DNA from: Pelagicoccus sp. SDUM812003
GTDB lineage: Bacteria > Verrucomicrobiota > Verrucomicrobiia > Opitutales > Opitutaceae
Assembly (NCBI RefSeq): GCF_031127815.1
Contig: NZ_JARXHY010000009.1
Coordinates: forward strand, 1 to 64,000
Length of the DNA: 64,000 nucleotides
Reading direction: 5' to 3'
Under the pieces are notes generated by a model. The model saw nothing but the letters and a program-made list of their open reading frames with translations. It made no database searches and was not told the origin of the DNA. Position numbers and translations under genes: made by a program. Position 1 is the stretch's first letter, and every line of letters starts with the position of its first letter. This document shows positions 43,181 through 53,800 of the stretch, in pieces.

Positions 43181-43389
43181 GACATGCGCCCTGCTCCCAT
43201 CTTTCGCTCAAGCGATCCCTCGCATCGCGACGAAGCGCATAGCGTCCCCTGACGCTACAAGCGCTGGACCAACACCGATACGCCCGGGCGAATGCCACAC
43301 GATCGACCGAGTGACAGCTTGCCGAATCTCGCACAATCGATACGCTGCTCGAGACGTCTTCCTCATAGTCGTCAAACCGCCTGTCGCCT

Positions 43390-46002
43390 GTGTCACCTGG
43401 ATTTCGATCAAGCCGCCTACGCCACGCCGCCACCCTCGCGCTGCTCTTCGCCCTCGCGCTCGTCTCGACGCGTCCAGTCATGGCGGTGGACTTCGACGCT
43501 CCGCCTCCCAACCTCGACACAGCCCGAAAGCTCTACGAGTCGGGAAACTACCAGCAAGCCATCGACTACGCCACCAACGGGCAGGAGCTCGACCCATGGA
43601 TTTCGACCTGGGAGGTCATCAAGTCCCGTTCCTTGCTGGCCCTCGGACGCTACGAAGACGCCTACCGTAGTCTGAGCGCTTTCGTCGACGACCGACAGTA
43701 CGAGCTGCTGCCACGCCTGCTCCTGCGAGAGGCCTGTCTCTATACCGCTCGCTACGAAGAGGCTCGCAGCCAGTACGACGCCCTCGGCTTTCTGGTAAAC
43801 GAATACTCGCGCCGCTACGGCTACAACCCTGAGGACATCGTATCCGTAGGCCGCATCGCCGAACTGTACGAGGTGGAGCCGAAGATCGTTCTGGAAAGCT
43901 TCTACCGTCGCGCCCAGGAGCTGCGCACCGCTCCCGCCTCCGCCTTCCTCGCCGCGGGAGATCTGGCTCTGGACAAACACGACTACCAGCTCGCCTCGAA
44001 GACCTTTCAGCAAGGGCTCGAGTCCTTTCCCGAAAATCCCGACCTGTGGCACGGCCTGGCTGAGTCATTTCGAGAGGACGACCGCAGCAAGCTCGCAGAA
44101 TACGCCAGCCGAGCTCTGGAGATCAACCCCAAGCACACTGCCACGCTCTGCCTGCTGGCGGAAAACCACATCGCCGCCGAGTCTTACCCAGCCGCCGAGA
44201 CCTTGCTCGACATGGCCTTGCAGACCAACCCGCTCTCGCCCCATGCCCTTTCGCTCAAAGCTTCCATCGCCTACATAAAAAACGACAACGCGCGGGGCGA
44301 CGAGCTGCGGGCCGCGGCCCTCTCCACCTGGACCAGCAATCCCTCCGTCGACTACCAGATCGGCCTCCAGCTCTCGCGCAAATACCGATTCGAAGACGCC
44401 GCCACTTCCCAGCGCATCGCCCTCTCGCTGGACGAAACCTTCACCCCCGCTCGCATCCAGCTCGCTCAGGATCTGCTCCGGCTCGCCCGTAACGAGGAGG
44501 CCTGGAAGCATGCCGAGCGCGTGTATCGAGAAGATCCATACAACATAGCCGCCTACAATCTCGTCACCTTGGAGGAACGTCTCTCGCAGTTCGCCACGCT
44601 GGAGTCGGAGCGCTTTCTGGTGCGCATGAGCTCCACCGAGGCTCCCATCTACGGGCAACGCGTCTTGAACCTGCTCGAAAACGCCTACGCCACCTTGTCG
44701 GAGCGCTACGGTATCGAGCTCCCGCTGAAAACCACCGTCGAGATCTATCCCAATCCTGCCGACTTCGAAACCCGCACCTTCGGCATGCCTGGCACGCCAG
44801 GCTTTCTCGGCGTCTGCTTCGGACCGGTTTTCACCATAAACAGCCCTGCCAGCCGGGCCAACAACTGGGAGGCGGTGCTCTACCACGAGTTTTGCCACAG
44901 CATCACCCTTACCCTTAGCCAAAACCGCATGCCCCGCTGGCTCTCGGAGGGCATCTCCGTCTACGAGGAGCGATTGGCCAATCCCGCTTGGGGCCAGCGC
45001 ATGAGCGCCAACTACCGAGACCGCATCCTCAGCGGCGCCATGCAGACCATCGGCGACATGAGCTCCGCTTTCCTCAAAGCCGAAGACGGAGAGGACATCC
45101 AGTTCGCCTACTTCCAATCCTACCTCGTAGTCGATTTCCTAATACGGGAGCATGGCATGGAAGCGATGCGAGGCCTCCTGGCTGATCTCGGGGAAGGGGT
45201 GGAGGTCAATCAGGCCATCGCCAAGCGCTTCGCTCCGCTGCCCCAACTCGACGAGGCCTTCGCCTCCTTCGCCCAGGAGCAAGCCCGCCAGCTAGCCGGC
45301 GACTATCGATTCAGTCCGCCTGACTCGCCCTTCGCTTCGGCGCTGCTGCTACTGCAACCGAAAAAGGACTATCGCCTCGCCCTGCAAGACGGTCGGGCCT
45401 TGCTCGAGCAGGGAAACTGGGAACAAGCCGTCGCGGCCCTGGAGCCTCTCGTCGCCGAAGCCGGCTACCTGCCAGGCGAGGAAAACGCCCACTGGCCGCT
45501 CGCTCGCGCCTACCGCGAACTGGGCCAGGAGCAAAAGGAGATCGAGACCCTGCGAGCGATCACCCGTCACGAGGCAGGGCGCCTTGGCCCGGTGGAGCGC
45601 CTGCTGGAGCTTTCCCTTTCGCGACAGGACTCTGAAAGCGCGTTCAAATGGGCCAACGCCTGGATCGCCATCAACCCCATGGCGGAAACGCCGTGGCGGG
45701 CGCTGCTGCGGTCCGCGATCGACAACGAACGCTCCGACTACGCGGCCGAAGCGGCTCGCTCGCTCATCGCCCTCAACCCCCCAGACAAACCTTCGCTGCA
45801 CTACCAGCTGGCGGAACTGCTGCAGACCAGCGACGCCCCTGCGGCCAAACGTCACGTGATGCTCGCCCTGCAGGACGCACCCCGCTTCCAAAAGGCATAC
45901 CTTCTGCTCGACAAGCTGCAAAAGGCCATCGCCGCCGAAAACCGGCAAACGCAAACCGATCCCCTGAACGCTCTCGATCTTGACAACAACTTCTTCCAGT
46001 AG
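43390..46002 (+). CDS. Secreted TPR protein with peptidase-MA-like gluzincin domain
   Basis: An 870-residue exported protein starting at a GTG, which is needed to keep the signal peptide (ATLALLFALALVSTRPVMA, cut near residue 32). Residues about 45-390 and 640-860 are tetratricopeptide-like repeats (LDTARKLYESGNYQQAIDYA; LDMALQTNPLSPHALSLKAS). The central part (about 400-560) is a peptidase MA/gluzincin domain with YHEFCHSITL (HExxH, about 499) and RWLSEGISVYEE supplying the third ligand Glu. It opens the 14 kb operon and overlaps the DUF4159 gene. The role is inferred to be in periplasmic protein processing or assembly. Confidence 0.87.
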   Translation: MSPGFRSSRLRHAATLALLFALALVSTRPVMAVDFDAPPPNLDTARKLYESGNYQQAIDYATNGQELDPWISTWEVIKSRSLLALGRYEDAYRSLSAFVDDRQYELLPRLLLREACLYTARYEEARSQYDALGFLVNEYSRRYGYNPEDIVSVGRIAELYEVEPKIVLESFYRRAQELRTAPASAFLAAGDLALDKHDYQLASKTFQQGLESFPENPDLWHGLAESFREDDRSKLAEYASRALEINPKHTATLCLLAENHIAAESYPAAETLLDMALQTNPLSPHALSLKASIAYIKNDNARGDELRAAALSTWTSNPSVDYQIGLQLSRKYRFEDAATSQRIALSLDETFTPARIQLAQDLLRLARNEEAWKHAERVYREDPYNIAAYNLVTLEERLSQFATLESERFLVRMSSTEAPIYGQRVLNLLENAYATLSERYGIELPLKTTVEIYPNPADFETRTFGMPGTPGFLGVCFGPVFTINSPASRANNWEAVLYHEFCHSITLTLSQNRMPRWLSEGISVYEERLANPAWGQRMSANYRDRILSGAMQTIGDMSSAFLKAEDGEDIQFAYFQSYLVVDFLIREHGMEAMRGLLADLGEGVEVNQAIAKRFAPLPQLDEAFASFAQEQARQLAGDYRFSPPDSPFASALLLLQPKKDYRLALQDGRALLEQGNWEQAVAALEPLVAEAGYLPGEENAHWPLARAYRELGQEQKEIETLRAITRHEAGRLGPVERLLELSLSRQDSESAFKWANAWIAINPMAETPWRALLRSAIDNERSDYAAEAARSLIALNPPDKPSLHYQLAELLQTSDAPAAKRHVMLALQDAPRFQKAYLLLDKLQKAIAAENRQTQTDPLNALDLDNNFFQ

Positions 46003-46852
46003 AACGCCTCGCTCGCCGGACGTGTATCCGTTTTTCCATGCCATGCTGGTCTTGGCTACGGTCCTTATCGCCGGGCTCGCGGCTCCAGACGCCAAAGCTC
46101 AGCTGAGCGATCGAGCCGGCGTGCCGGAATGGGAGGTACCCACCCAGTTCAAGCACGACGTCTTCACCTTCGCCCGAGTGCGCTACGACTCCTTCGACGG
46201 TGGCGGCGGCTGGGGACGGCGCGGCGGCCGCTGGTCCACCGACTACCCGGACGCCGAGCTCAACCTCGCCTACCGACTGCAGCAGATGACTTCTCTGAAG
46301 GTGAACCCCGACTCCGCGGTGGTTCGCCTGGACGAAGACGATCTCGCCGACTACCCCTTTCTCTACATGGTCGAGCCGGGCAGGCTGATCTTTCGCGAAA
46401 GCGAAGTGACTGCCCTGCGGGACTACTTGCTCAATGGCGGATTTCTCATGGTGGACGACTTCTGGGGCGATTCCGAATGGGAGAATCTAAGCTACGAGCT
46501 CGGGCGCGTGTTCCCCGATCGCGAGATTCACGATCTCCCCCTGGAGCATCCGATCTTCCATATCGTCTTCGACCTGAAAGAGAAACCGCAGGTCCCGAGC
46601 ATCTACCACGCCCGATCCTACGAAGGCACCGGCATCACTTGGGAGACCGACAAAGGGCCGGGAGCGGAACATGTGCACTACCGGGCGATCTATGACGACA
46701 ACGGACGCATGTGCGTCATCATTTGCCACAATACCGATCTCGGCGACGGCTGGGAACGCGAGGGCGAATCCGAATGGTACTTTCACGAATTCGCCGAAAA
46801 GAAGGCCTACCCGATGGGCATCAATATCATCGTCTACGCCATGACCCACTAG
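45980..46852 (+). CDS. DUF4159 exported protein
   Basis: About 290 residues with a signal peptide (FHAMLVLATVLIAGLAAPDA, then KAQ). The domain is DUF4159: FTFARVRYDSF near the start, ADYPFLYMVEPGRLIFRESE, YLLNGGFLMVDDFWGD and later VIICHNTDLGDGWE. DUF4159 is a GATase1-like fold found next to MoxR/DUF58/BatA genes in planctomycetes, verrucomicrobia and other phyla; the function is unknown. The start is uncertain: TTG 45980 gives a basic N-region, while GTG 46022 and ATG 46043 are alternatives. It overlaps the preceding gene if 45980 is right. Confidence 0.85.
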   Translation: MTTTSSSRTPRSPDVYPFFHAMLVLATVLIAGLAAPDAKAQLSDRAGVPEWEVPTQFKHDVFTFARVRYDSFDGGGGWGRRGGRWSTDYPDAELNLAYRLQQMTSLKVNPDSAVVRLDEDDLADYPFLYMVEPGRLIFRESEVTALRDYLLNGGFLMVDDFWGDSEWENLSYELGRVFPDREIHDLPLEHPIFHIVFDLKEKPQVPSIYHARSYEGTGITWETDKGPGAEHVHYRAIYDDNGRMCVIICHNTDLGDGWEREGESEWYFHEFAEKKAYPMGINIIVYAMTH

Positions 46853-46884
46853 CCGTCCGACCCAACAAAATACGCATCCATTTC

Positions 46885-47874
46885 ATGAATACTACCGACG
46901 AACCTATCGACTCCCAATCCGCGCTCTTCGAGAAGCTCCAGAACGGTCGCCTGAAACTCGAAGCCGAGCTCTCCAAAGTGATCGTCGGACAAAAGGAAGT
47001 CACCCGCCAATTGCTCATCGCCTTGCTCTCCGGCGGGCACTGCATCGTGACCGGCGCCCCGGGTCTCGCTAAGACGCTGCTGGTGAAGTCCATCTCCCAA
47101 GTCTTCCAGCTGAACTTCCAGCGCATCCAGTTCACCCCCGACCTCATGCCGGCAGACATCACCGGCACGGAAATCCTCACCGACACCCCGACCGGACGGC
47201 AGATGACTTTCGTCCGCGGTCCAGTATTCACAAACCTGTTACTAGCCGACGAAATCAACCGCACGCCCCCGAAAACCCAATCCGCCTTGCTGGAGGCCAT
47301 GCAGGAGCACCAGGTGACAGCTGCCGGAGCGCGACACACCTTGCAGGAGCCTTTTTTCGTGCTGGCCACCCAGAACCCAGTGGAAATGGAGGGCACCTAT
47401 CCGCTACCTGAAGCTCAGCTCGACCGCTTTCTCTTCAACGTGCTCATCGACTACCTGCCAGAGGAAGACGAAATCGAAGTGGTCCGCCGCACCACCGCAG
47501 GCCCGAGCCAACGCATCGAACCGGTCTTCACCGCTCAGGAAATCATCGCCATGCAGGCGCTGGTGCGAGAGGTCCCGATCAGCAGCGACGTCATCCAATA
47601 CGCCGTGCAGCTCGTGGCCCGCACCCGCCCTGAATCGGAAAGCGCTCCGGACTACATTCGCAAATACGTGCAATGGGGCGCTGGCACCCGCGCCGCTCAA
47701 GCTCTCGTGCTCGCCTCCAAAGCCCTCGCCCTGTGGGAGGGCAAGGCCTACGCGAGCAAGGAACAGATCAAATCGCTGGCGAAACCTGTACTGCGTCACC
47801 GGATACTGCTCAACTACCGAGCGGAAGCCGAGTCCACCTCAGTGGAGCAGATCATCGAAAAACTGGTAGAATAG
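46885..47874 (+). CDS. MoxR family AAA+ ATPase
   Basis: A 329-residue AAA+ ATPase. Walker A GAPGLAKTLLVKS (about 58), Walker B LLLADEINRTPPKTQSALLE (about 115), sensor 1 LATQNPVEMEGTYPLPEAQL and the C-terminal lid are all intact. MoxR proteins act as chaperones that insert metals or assemble complexes with VWA partners, here the DUF58 and BatA-like proteins that follow. ATG 46885 is the start; the frame upstream is unrelated. Confidence 0.95.
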   Translation: MNTTDEPIDSQSALFEKLQNGRLKLEAELSKVIVGQKEVTRQLLIALLSGGHCIVTGAPGLAKTLLVKSISQVFQLNFQRIQFTPDLMPADITGTEILTDTPTGRQMTFVRGPVFTNLLLADEINRTPPKTQSALLEAMQEHQVTAAGARHTLQEPFFVLATQNPVEMEGTYPLPEAQLDRFLFNVLIDYLPEEDEIEVVRRTTAGPSQRIEPVFTAQEIIAMQALVREVPISSDVIQYAVQLVARTRPESESAPDYIRKYVQWGAGTRAAQALVLASKALALWEGKAYASKEQIKSLAKPVLRHRILLNYRAEAESTSVEQIIEKLVE

Positions 47875-47893
47875 ATAACACGCCCCCAACGCC

Positions 47894-48799
47894 GTGCCAA
47901 GCAACCCGTACAGCCCTACGACGTCCGTCGATCCCGAAGCCTTGCTCGCCATACGCGATCTGGAACTGCGGGCCCGAATCGTTGTGGAAGGCATCTGGGC
48001 AGGCTTGCATCGCAGCCCCTATCACGGCTTTTCCGTCGAGTTTTCCGAGTACCGCCAGTACAGTCCGGGAGACGATCTACGCTACCTCGACTGGAAGATT
48101 CTCGCTCGAACGGATCGCGAATACCTCAAGGTTTTCGAAGACGAGACGAACCTGCGTTGCCTCATCCTCGCCGACGCCAGCAAATCGATGGAGTTTGGTT
48201 CCGGTTCGTATTCTAAATTCGACTACGCTCGCACCATAGCGGCTACGCTATCCTACTTTCTCTCCAAACAGCGAGACGTAGTCGGCATCGCACGGTTCGA
48301 CAGCGCCATCACCGACTACCAGGAGCCCAAATGGCGCCCGGGTCACCTGAAACGGCTTTTCGCCTTGCTGGAGCGCCCCGCGGAAGGACAGGCCACCGAC
48401 TTGAAGGCGGCGCTCGAAGCCACGCTTCGACTCGCCCGCCGCCGCTCGCTTGTGATCCTGATTTCGGACTTTCTCAGCGATCCGCATGAATGGAGCTCGG
48501 AGCTGGCCTACCTACGCTCCATGGGACACGACGTGCGTGGGCTTCAGGTGCTCGATCCCGCAGAGGTCAACCTTCACTACGGCAAGGCCGCCTATTGGAA
48601 CGACGTGGAAACGGGAGAGCTTCGCTACGTCGATCCCGATTCCGCTCGCGACGACTACACCAAGCGGTTTTCGGAACGGCAGCGGCAAGTCGGATCCGCC
48701 TTCGCCTCAGCTGGAGCTCGCCTGCAAACCATCACCACCGACCAGCCCCTGGACCTGGCTTTGGTCGATTTCGTGAGGGAGCTTAGGAAAACGCGATGA
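47894..48799 (+). CDS. DUF58 protein (VWA-like)
   Basis: A 301-residue protein beginning at GTG 47894. The DUF58 signature is GFSVEFSEYRQYSPGDDLRY, followed by LDWKILARTDREYLKVFEDE. It contains a VWA-type metal-site motif ILADASKSMEFG (D-x-S-x-S, about 98). DUF58 proteins are the usual partners of MoxR ATPases. It follows moxR by 19 bases and overlaps the next gene by four. Presumed cytosolic or peripheral at the membrane. Confidence 0.92.
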   Translation: MPSNPYSPTTSVDPEALLAIRDLELRARIVVEGIWAGLHRSPYHGFSVEFSEYRQYSPGDDLRYLDWKILARTDREYLKVFEDETNLRCLILADASKSMEFGSGSYSKFDYARTIAATLSYFLSKQRDVVGIARFDSAITDYQEPKWRPGHLKRLFALLERPAEGQATDLKAALEATLRLARRRSLVILISDFLSDPHEWSSELAYLRSMGHDVRGLQVLDPAEVNLHYGKAAYWNDVETGELRYVDPDSARDDYTKRFSERQRQVGSAFASAGARLQTITTDQPLDLALVDFVRELRKTR

Positions 48800-50826
48800 G
48801 CTTCCTCGCCCCACTCTTTCTCGCCGGCTTGGCGTTGATCGCCGGACCGATCCTCTTTCACCTGATTCGACAGGCGCCGCGCAACCGCATCCCCTTCAGC
48901 TCCACCGAGCTGCTCGACCACAGTCAACCGAAGACTGAGAGTCGTCGACGTATCCAGAATCCCCTTCTCCTTATCATTCGCTGCCTAGTCGTCGCATTGC
49001 TCGCCTTGGCCTTCGCCCGACCGTTCTTCCCTGAACAATCTCTTTCTTCGGCCTCCTTCACCCCCTCGATCGATCGCGTGCTTCTCATCGACATGAGCGC
49101 CAGCATGCAGCGTCCCGGCGTGAGCGACAGTCTTGAGGAATCGGTCAGAGAAATCCTCTCCGCCGCTGCGCCCCAGTCGCGTATCAGCATATTCGGTTTC
49201 TCGGATACCGTCACTCCGATCGTAACAGCCGAGCAGTGGCAGAACTGGCCGATCGATCAGCGAACGCAGCTCGCCTTGCAGCGTATCGCCGCTACACCCG
49301 TCACCGATTTCCCGACACGACTCGACTTGGCCATCGAACACGGATTGGACGAGCTGGCCCGATTGGGCGAGCAAACAGAAGAAAAACGAATCGCCGAACT
49401 CATCGCGCTTTCCGATTTCGCCAAAGGCTCCTCATTCAGCGGCCTTGCCGGTCTGGACTGGCCTAACGAAACCTTTCTCAAGCGTATCCAGGTAGCCCCG
49501 ACGCCACCGCCAGTCAACGCCAGCCTTAGCTGGGCTGGCTGGGAGTGGAACGCCGAGCAACAGCTATTTGCGGAATTAAGACTTTCCCTCGACTCTCCTC
49601 CGGAGAAACCGCTCGACCTCTCAGTGCAAGCCTTCCATGCGATCGAGGCGCAACCTTTGAGCCAGCCCGTCACGGCAGTTCTCGCCGCGGGCAAGGGATT
49701 CGTCCCGATTTCCATTCCTCTAGCCACCGGCTCGGACGAGCTACCGATTCGCTTCGAGCTGTCCGGCGACGAGGTAGCGTTCGACAACCAACTCTATCGC
49801 GCTCCCAGGTTTATTCCCACTGTCACGATCGCCCTTCTGAGCGACGCCCAACTCGCCGACCCCCAACAAGCTCCCTACTTCATCGAAAAGGCGCTCAAGG
49901 GTATCGACAATCCTAGGACAAGACTTCTTCCGGTCGACTCGTTCTCGACAGACGCTGACCTGACAATTGTCGACAAGCCGCTCGACAGGCAAAGCCTTCA
50001 GCGCCTTCGGAGCGAAGCGCAAACGGGTGGAACCGCCTTCCTGATCGTATCCGATTCGAGCAAGGAAGACACCTTGCGAGCCCTTTTCGACGATCGCCAA
50101 TGGCAGATTGACGAAACGCTCGACCAAGACCTTCGCATCGGAGAGATCGACTTCGAACATCCGCTTTTCGAGCCCTTCGCCGATCCTCGCTTCAGCAATT
50201 TCGCCAACATCAACACCTGGAAAGCCCCTCGTATCCAGTTTCCTGATTCTCCTGACATACGAAAGCTCGCCTCCTACGACAATGGCTCCCCTCTCCTGCT
50301 AGAAGCGAAGCTGGGCGGCGGAACGGTGTTCGTATGGGCAGGCGACTGGTCGCCTCGCTCCTCCCAGTGGGCCCTCTCCAGCAAGTTCGTTCCGTTCCTG
50401 TACCAGCTTTGCCTCCAGTCAATCGGCGGTCCTCCGCCCGCCAACAACCTCTATCTCGATCGCGCTCTGCTCGCTCAGCAGTCTATCCGAGCGGACCAGC
50501 TGCCCATCACCCGAGCCGGGATGTATCAGGTCGAAGGCCGCGGAAACGCCCCCTGGCTCGCCCTGCAGGTCGATGCCAGCGAAAGCTCCCTTCACCCCAT
50601 CGACGAGGATGAATGGGATAGATTGGGTCTACCAGAATACGATCCAAGCCGAATCAGCCAAGTCGCCCAGTCGATCGCCGCTGCCAGCAGTCGCGAGAGC
50701 TCGCAACAGCTAGAAGAAAGGCAGGCCGTTTGGAAGTGGACCCTATGGCTCGTCATCCTCCTCCTGCTCAGCGAAAGCTTGCTGGCGACCAAACCAGCTA
50801 GGACGAAAGGAGAACAGGCAGCGTAA
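48796..50826 (+). CDS. BatA/VWA-type membrane protein
   Basis: A 676-residue protein. The N-terminus is of the BatA type (FLAPLFLAGLALIAGPILFH; FSSTELLDHSQPKTESRRR), with two membrane helices (about 5-24 and 55-75). A VWA domain follows at about 90-250 with the MIDAS start LLIDMSASMQRPG. The middle is a beta-rich/GATase-like region and the last 20 residues form a third helix (WTLWLVILLLLSESLLAT). Topology leaves the VWA part outside the cytosol. It overlaps both neighbours in the operon. Confidence 0.88.
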   Translation: MSFLAPLFLAGLALIAGPILFHLIRQAPRNRIPFSSTELLDHSQPKTESRRRIQNPLLLIIRCLVVALLALAFARPFFPEQSLSSASFTPSIDRVLLIDMSASMQRPGVSDSLEESVREILSAAAPQSRISIFGFSDTVTPIVTAEQWQNWPIDQRTQLALQRIAATPVTDFPTRLDLAIEHGLDELARLGEQTEEKRIAELIALSDFAKGSSFSGLAGLDWPNETFLKRIQVAPTPPPVNASLSWAGWEWNAEQQLFAELRLSLDSPPEKPLDLSVQAFHAIEAQPLSQPVTAVLAAGKGFVPISIPLATGSDELPIRFELSGDEVAFDNQLYRAPRFIPTVTIALLSDAQLADPQQAPYFIEKALKGIDNPRTRLLPVDSFSTDADLTIVDKPLDRQSLQRLRSEAQTGGTAFLIVSDSSKEDTLRALFDDRQWQIDETLDQDLRIGEIDFEHPLFEPFADPRFSNFANINTWKAPRIQFPDSPDIRKLASYDNGSPLLLEAKLGGGTVFVWAGDWSPRSSQWALSSKFVPFLYQLCLQSIGGPPPANNLYLDRALLAQQSIRADQLPITRAGMYQVEGRGNAPWLALQVDASESSLHPIDEDEWDRLGLPEYDPSRISQVAQSIAAASSRESSQQLEERQAVWKWTLWLVILLLLSESLLATKPARTKGEQAA

Positions 50827-53800
50827 TGGATCGTCAACTACACCCCATCAAAAAAGGGCTCACGCCGCGTTTGCGCATTCTTTTGGATCCCGTAGCGCGG
50901 CGCCTCATCGCGCGCGACTGCCAGCGCAGTCGGACACGACTGTTCCTTTTCGCAGGCTTGCTCGCCTTGCCGCTGTTAGCCTTAGCGGCGCTGTACCCAC
51001 AGTGGGCTTCCTTGCTCCTAGTCTCCATGGCCCTCGGCGGCATCGCTCTCATCATTCTTTCATGGCTCAAAGAGCGTTCAGTCGACTACGACTACCTCGC
51101 CGCAGCCAGAGCGATCGAAAAGGAGCATCCCGAACTCAACCAGGCCCTCATCACTGCCGTGGAGAGCGAGCTTTCAGGTAAATCATCATTCCTTGGTCGC
51201 CGCGTTGTGGAGGACGCCTTAGCCCATCCGAGTCGGAAAAACTGGGCGGAAGCGGCCACCCGATCCGAAACCCGTTCGCGTATCCAGTATTCCAGTGCGC
51301 TAGCATCTTTCTTCGTCCTGATGCTCGCCGCATACTACATCGCCCAGCAGGAGACCGCCCTCACCCCTGGACAGCCTGGGATCGACCTCGCCGATCGGAC
51401 CCTGACCGTCGAACCTGGGAATACCGAAATTGAACGCGGCTCCTCGCAAGTCGTTATCGCCCGCTTCACTGGTTCCCCTCCTGACGAAGCCTTTATCGAG
51501 TTCTCCCCCTCGCCCAACAGCAGCGATTCCTCCGCCAAGATGGTCAAAAGCCTGTCCGACCCAGTTTTCGCATTCACCTTGAGCTCAGTCGAGCAGTCCA
51601 CCGAGTACCGGATACGCTATGGAGAGCAGACCAGCCAGACCTACTCGCTCTCCGTTTACGACCTTCCTCAGCTGACCAAAGCGGACGCCTCGCTCTCCTT
51701 TCCTGAATACACCGGATGGCCCGATCGAGACGTTCCCGATACGCTTCGCGTTTCCGCGATCGAGGGTACCCAGCTTCAATACCGTTTCAATACTAACAAG
51801 CCCGTGGCGAGCGCCGTTCTGGAAGACGAGACCGGCGAACGCTTTCCGCTCCTGCCAAGCAACGAAGCATCTACTCAATTCGTATACGAAAAGAAAATAC
51901 AAAGCAGCCTGCGCTTCACACTGCATCTCGATGATCTAGACGGCAGGAGCAATGCTTTGCCGCCTCGCATCCAGATCCAAGCCATCGCCAATCAACGGCC
52001 CACGCTACGAGTGGATACTCCACGCGGCGATCAACGGTACTCTCCCATCGAAGAGATCGTCTTCTCCGGCGAGGCGAGCGACGACTTCGGGCTGCTCGAC
52101 TACGGAATCGGTCTGGTTTATTCCAGCGATCGCCCGATTGAAACCTCACTGCAGAAGGAAAGCGAAGCAGAAGAAAACGCGCTTAGCGCCCAGCTCCGTC
52201 ATCAAGTCGCTCTCGAGCGGAAATCTCTCCAGCCCAGAGACTCATTCAGTTGGTACCTCTGGGCCAAGGATTTCGGTCCCGACGGCGAGATTCGGCACAC
52301 CACGGGAGATCTCTACTTCGCGGACATTCGCCCCTTCGACGAAATCTTTCGCGAGCAGGATCCCGGAGGTGGCGGACAGGGGGGCATGGGCGGCCAAGGG
52401 ATGGAATTGATCGAGAAGCAGCGGCAAATCACGATATCTCTGTTCCGTATCAAAAATACTGAGACACCGCCAGAGAGCAGGATAGAGGACCTGGTGACGC
52501 TGCAGCATTCCCAGCTCGAGGCCTACAGCGAACTCCAGCAAATGCACCAGATGTTAGAAAACCCGAGCGACAAGCAAATCGCCTCCGACGCCCTCCGCTT
52601 CATGGAAGGAGTCGAGCTGAGCTTGACTCAGGCCATCGATGACTCGACCGACCAGCCTCTTCCCGCCGCTTGGTCCGACGCCCAATCAGCCTACCAGGAG
52701 CTGATCAAGCTGAACGATTCCGAGTTCAATGTCGCTCGTTCTCAGAACCAGTCCGGCGGAGGCGGCTCAGCTTCCCGCAGTCAGCGGCAGATCGACGAGC
52801 TCGACTTTCGAAATGAGGAAAACCGCTACGAAACCGCCACCCAGGCTCAGTCGCTCGCTTCTCCCGAAGAGCGACAGAATCTCGAACTGATCGCCAAACT
52901 CAACGAGCTTTCGCGACGCCAAGGCGACCTCAACGAGCGTATCCAAGAAATGCAGGCCGCTATCGCCAACGCGACTACAGAAGAGGAGCGACGAGAAGCG
53001 GAACGGGAGCTCAAGCGTCTCGAAGAGGAGCAGCGCCAGTTGGTGCAAAACGCGGACGAAGCGATACAGCAGGCCGCCAATCGCCAAGGCGCAAGGCAGG
53101 CTCGCGAGCAACTGCAGGAAGCGAGAGAGCGCATGCAGCAGTCTGCGGAGGACCTTCAGCAAGGCGACGTCTCACAAGCGCTCGCCGCCGGTAGCCGCGC
53201 GGAAGAGACGCTGGAACGGAGCAAGGAGGACATGAGAAACCGAAGCTCCAGCGCCTTCTCCGAAGCGATGCGCGAGGCCCGCCGCCAAGCTCGCGAACTG
53301 GCAGAGCAACAACAGGAACTGCAACAGCAGGTGAGCGATTTCGAGGCCGAGTTCTCTCGGCGTCTCGACGATTCCGAACAGCGCGACGAGCTGGCGAATC
53401 GCATCGACAAGCAATCCGACCGAGTGGAAGCCTTTCTGGAAGAAATGCGCCAGGTCGCCGAAGGGGCTGAATTCGCCGAACCCATGCTCTATCGCGAGCT
53501 GTATCAGGTTCTTCGCGACAGCAACGGAGCCGAGTTCGAGGAACGCTACACTCAAAGCGAGCAACTGCTTCGACAAGGATTTCTCCAGAACGCAAATCGC
53601 GAGCAGCAAGGACTCGCCGAAGATCTGGAGCGCTTGAGCGATCGCGTATCCCAAGCGGCGGAAAGCGTGCTCGGCGACGAGAGTTCGGAGCTAGCCTTCG
53701 CAGAAGAGGAGATCGAATCGCTGCAGCAGCAGCTTGATTCGGAACGCCAGTCTTCAGAAGGCCAAGCCCGATCCCAGGAATCCTCCAGTCCAACCGCCTC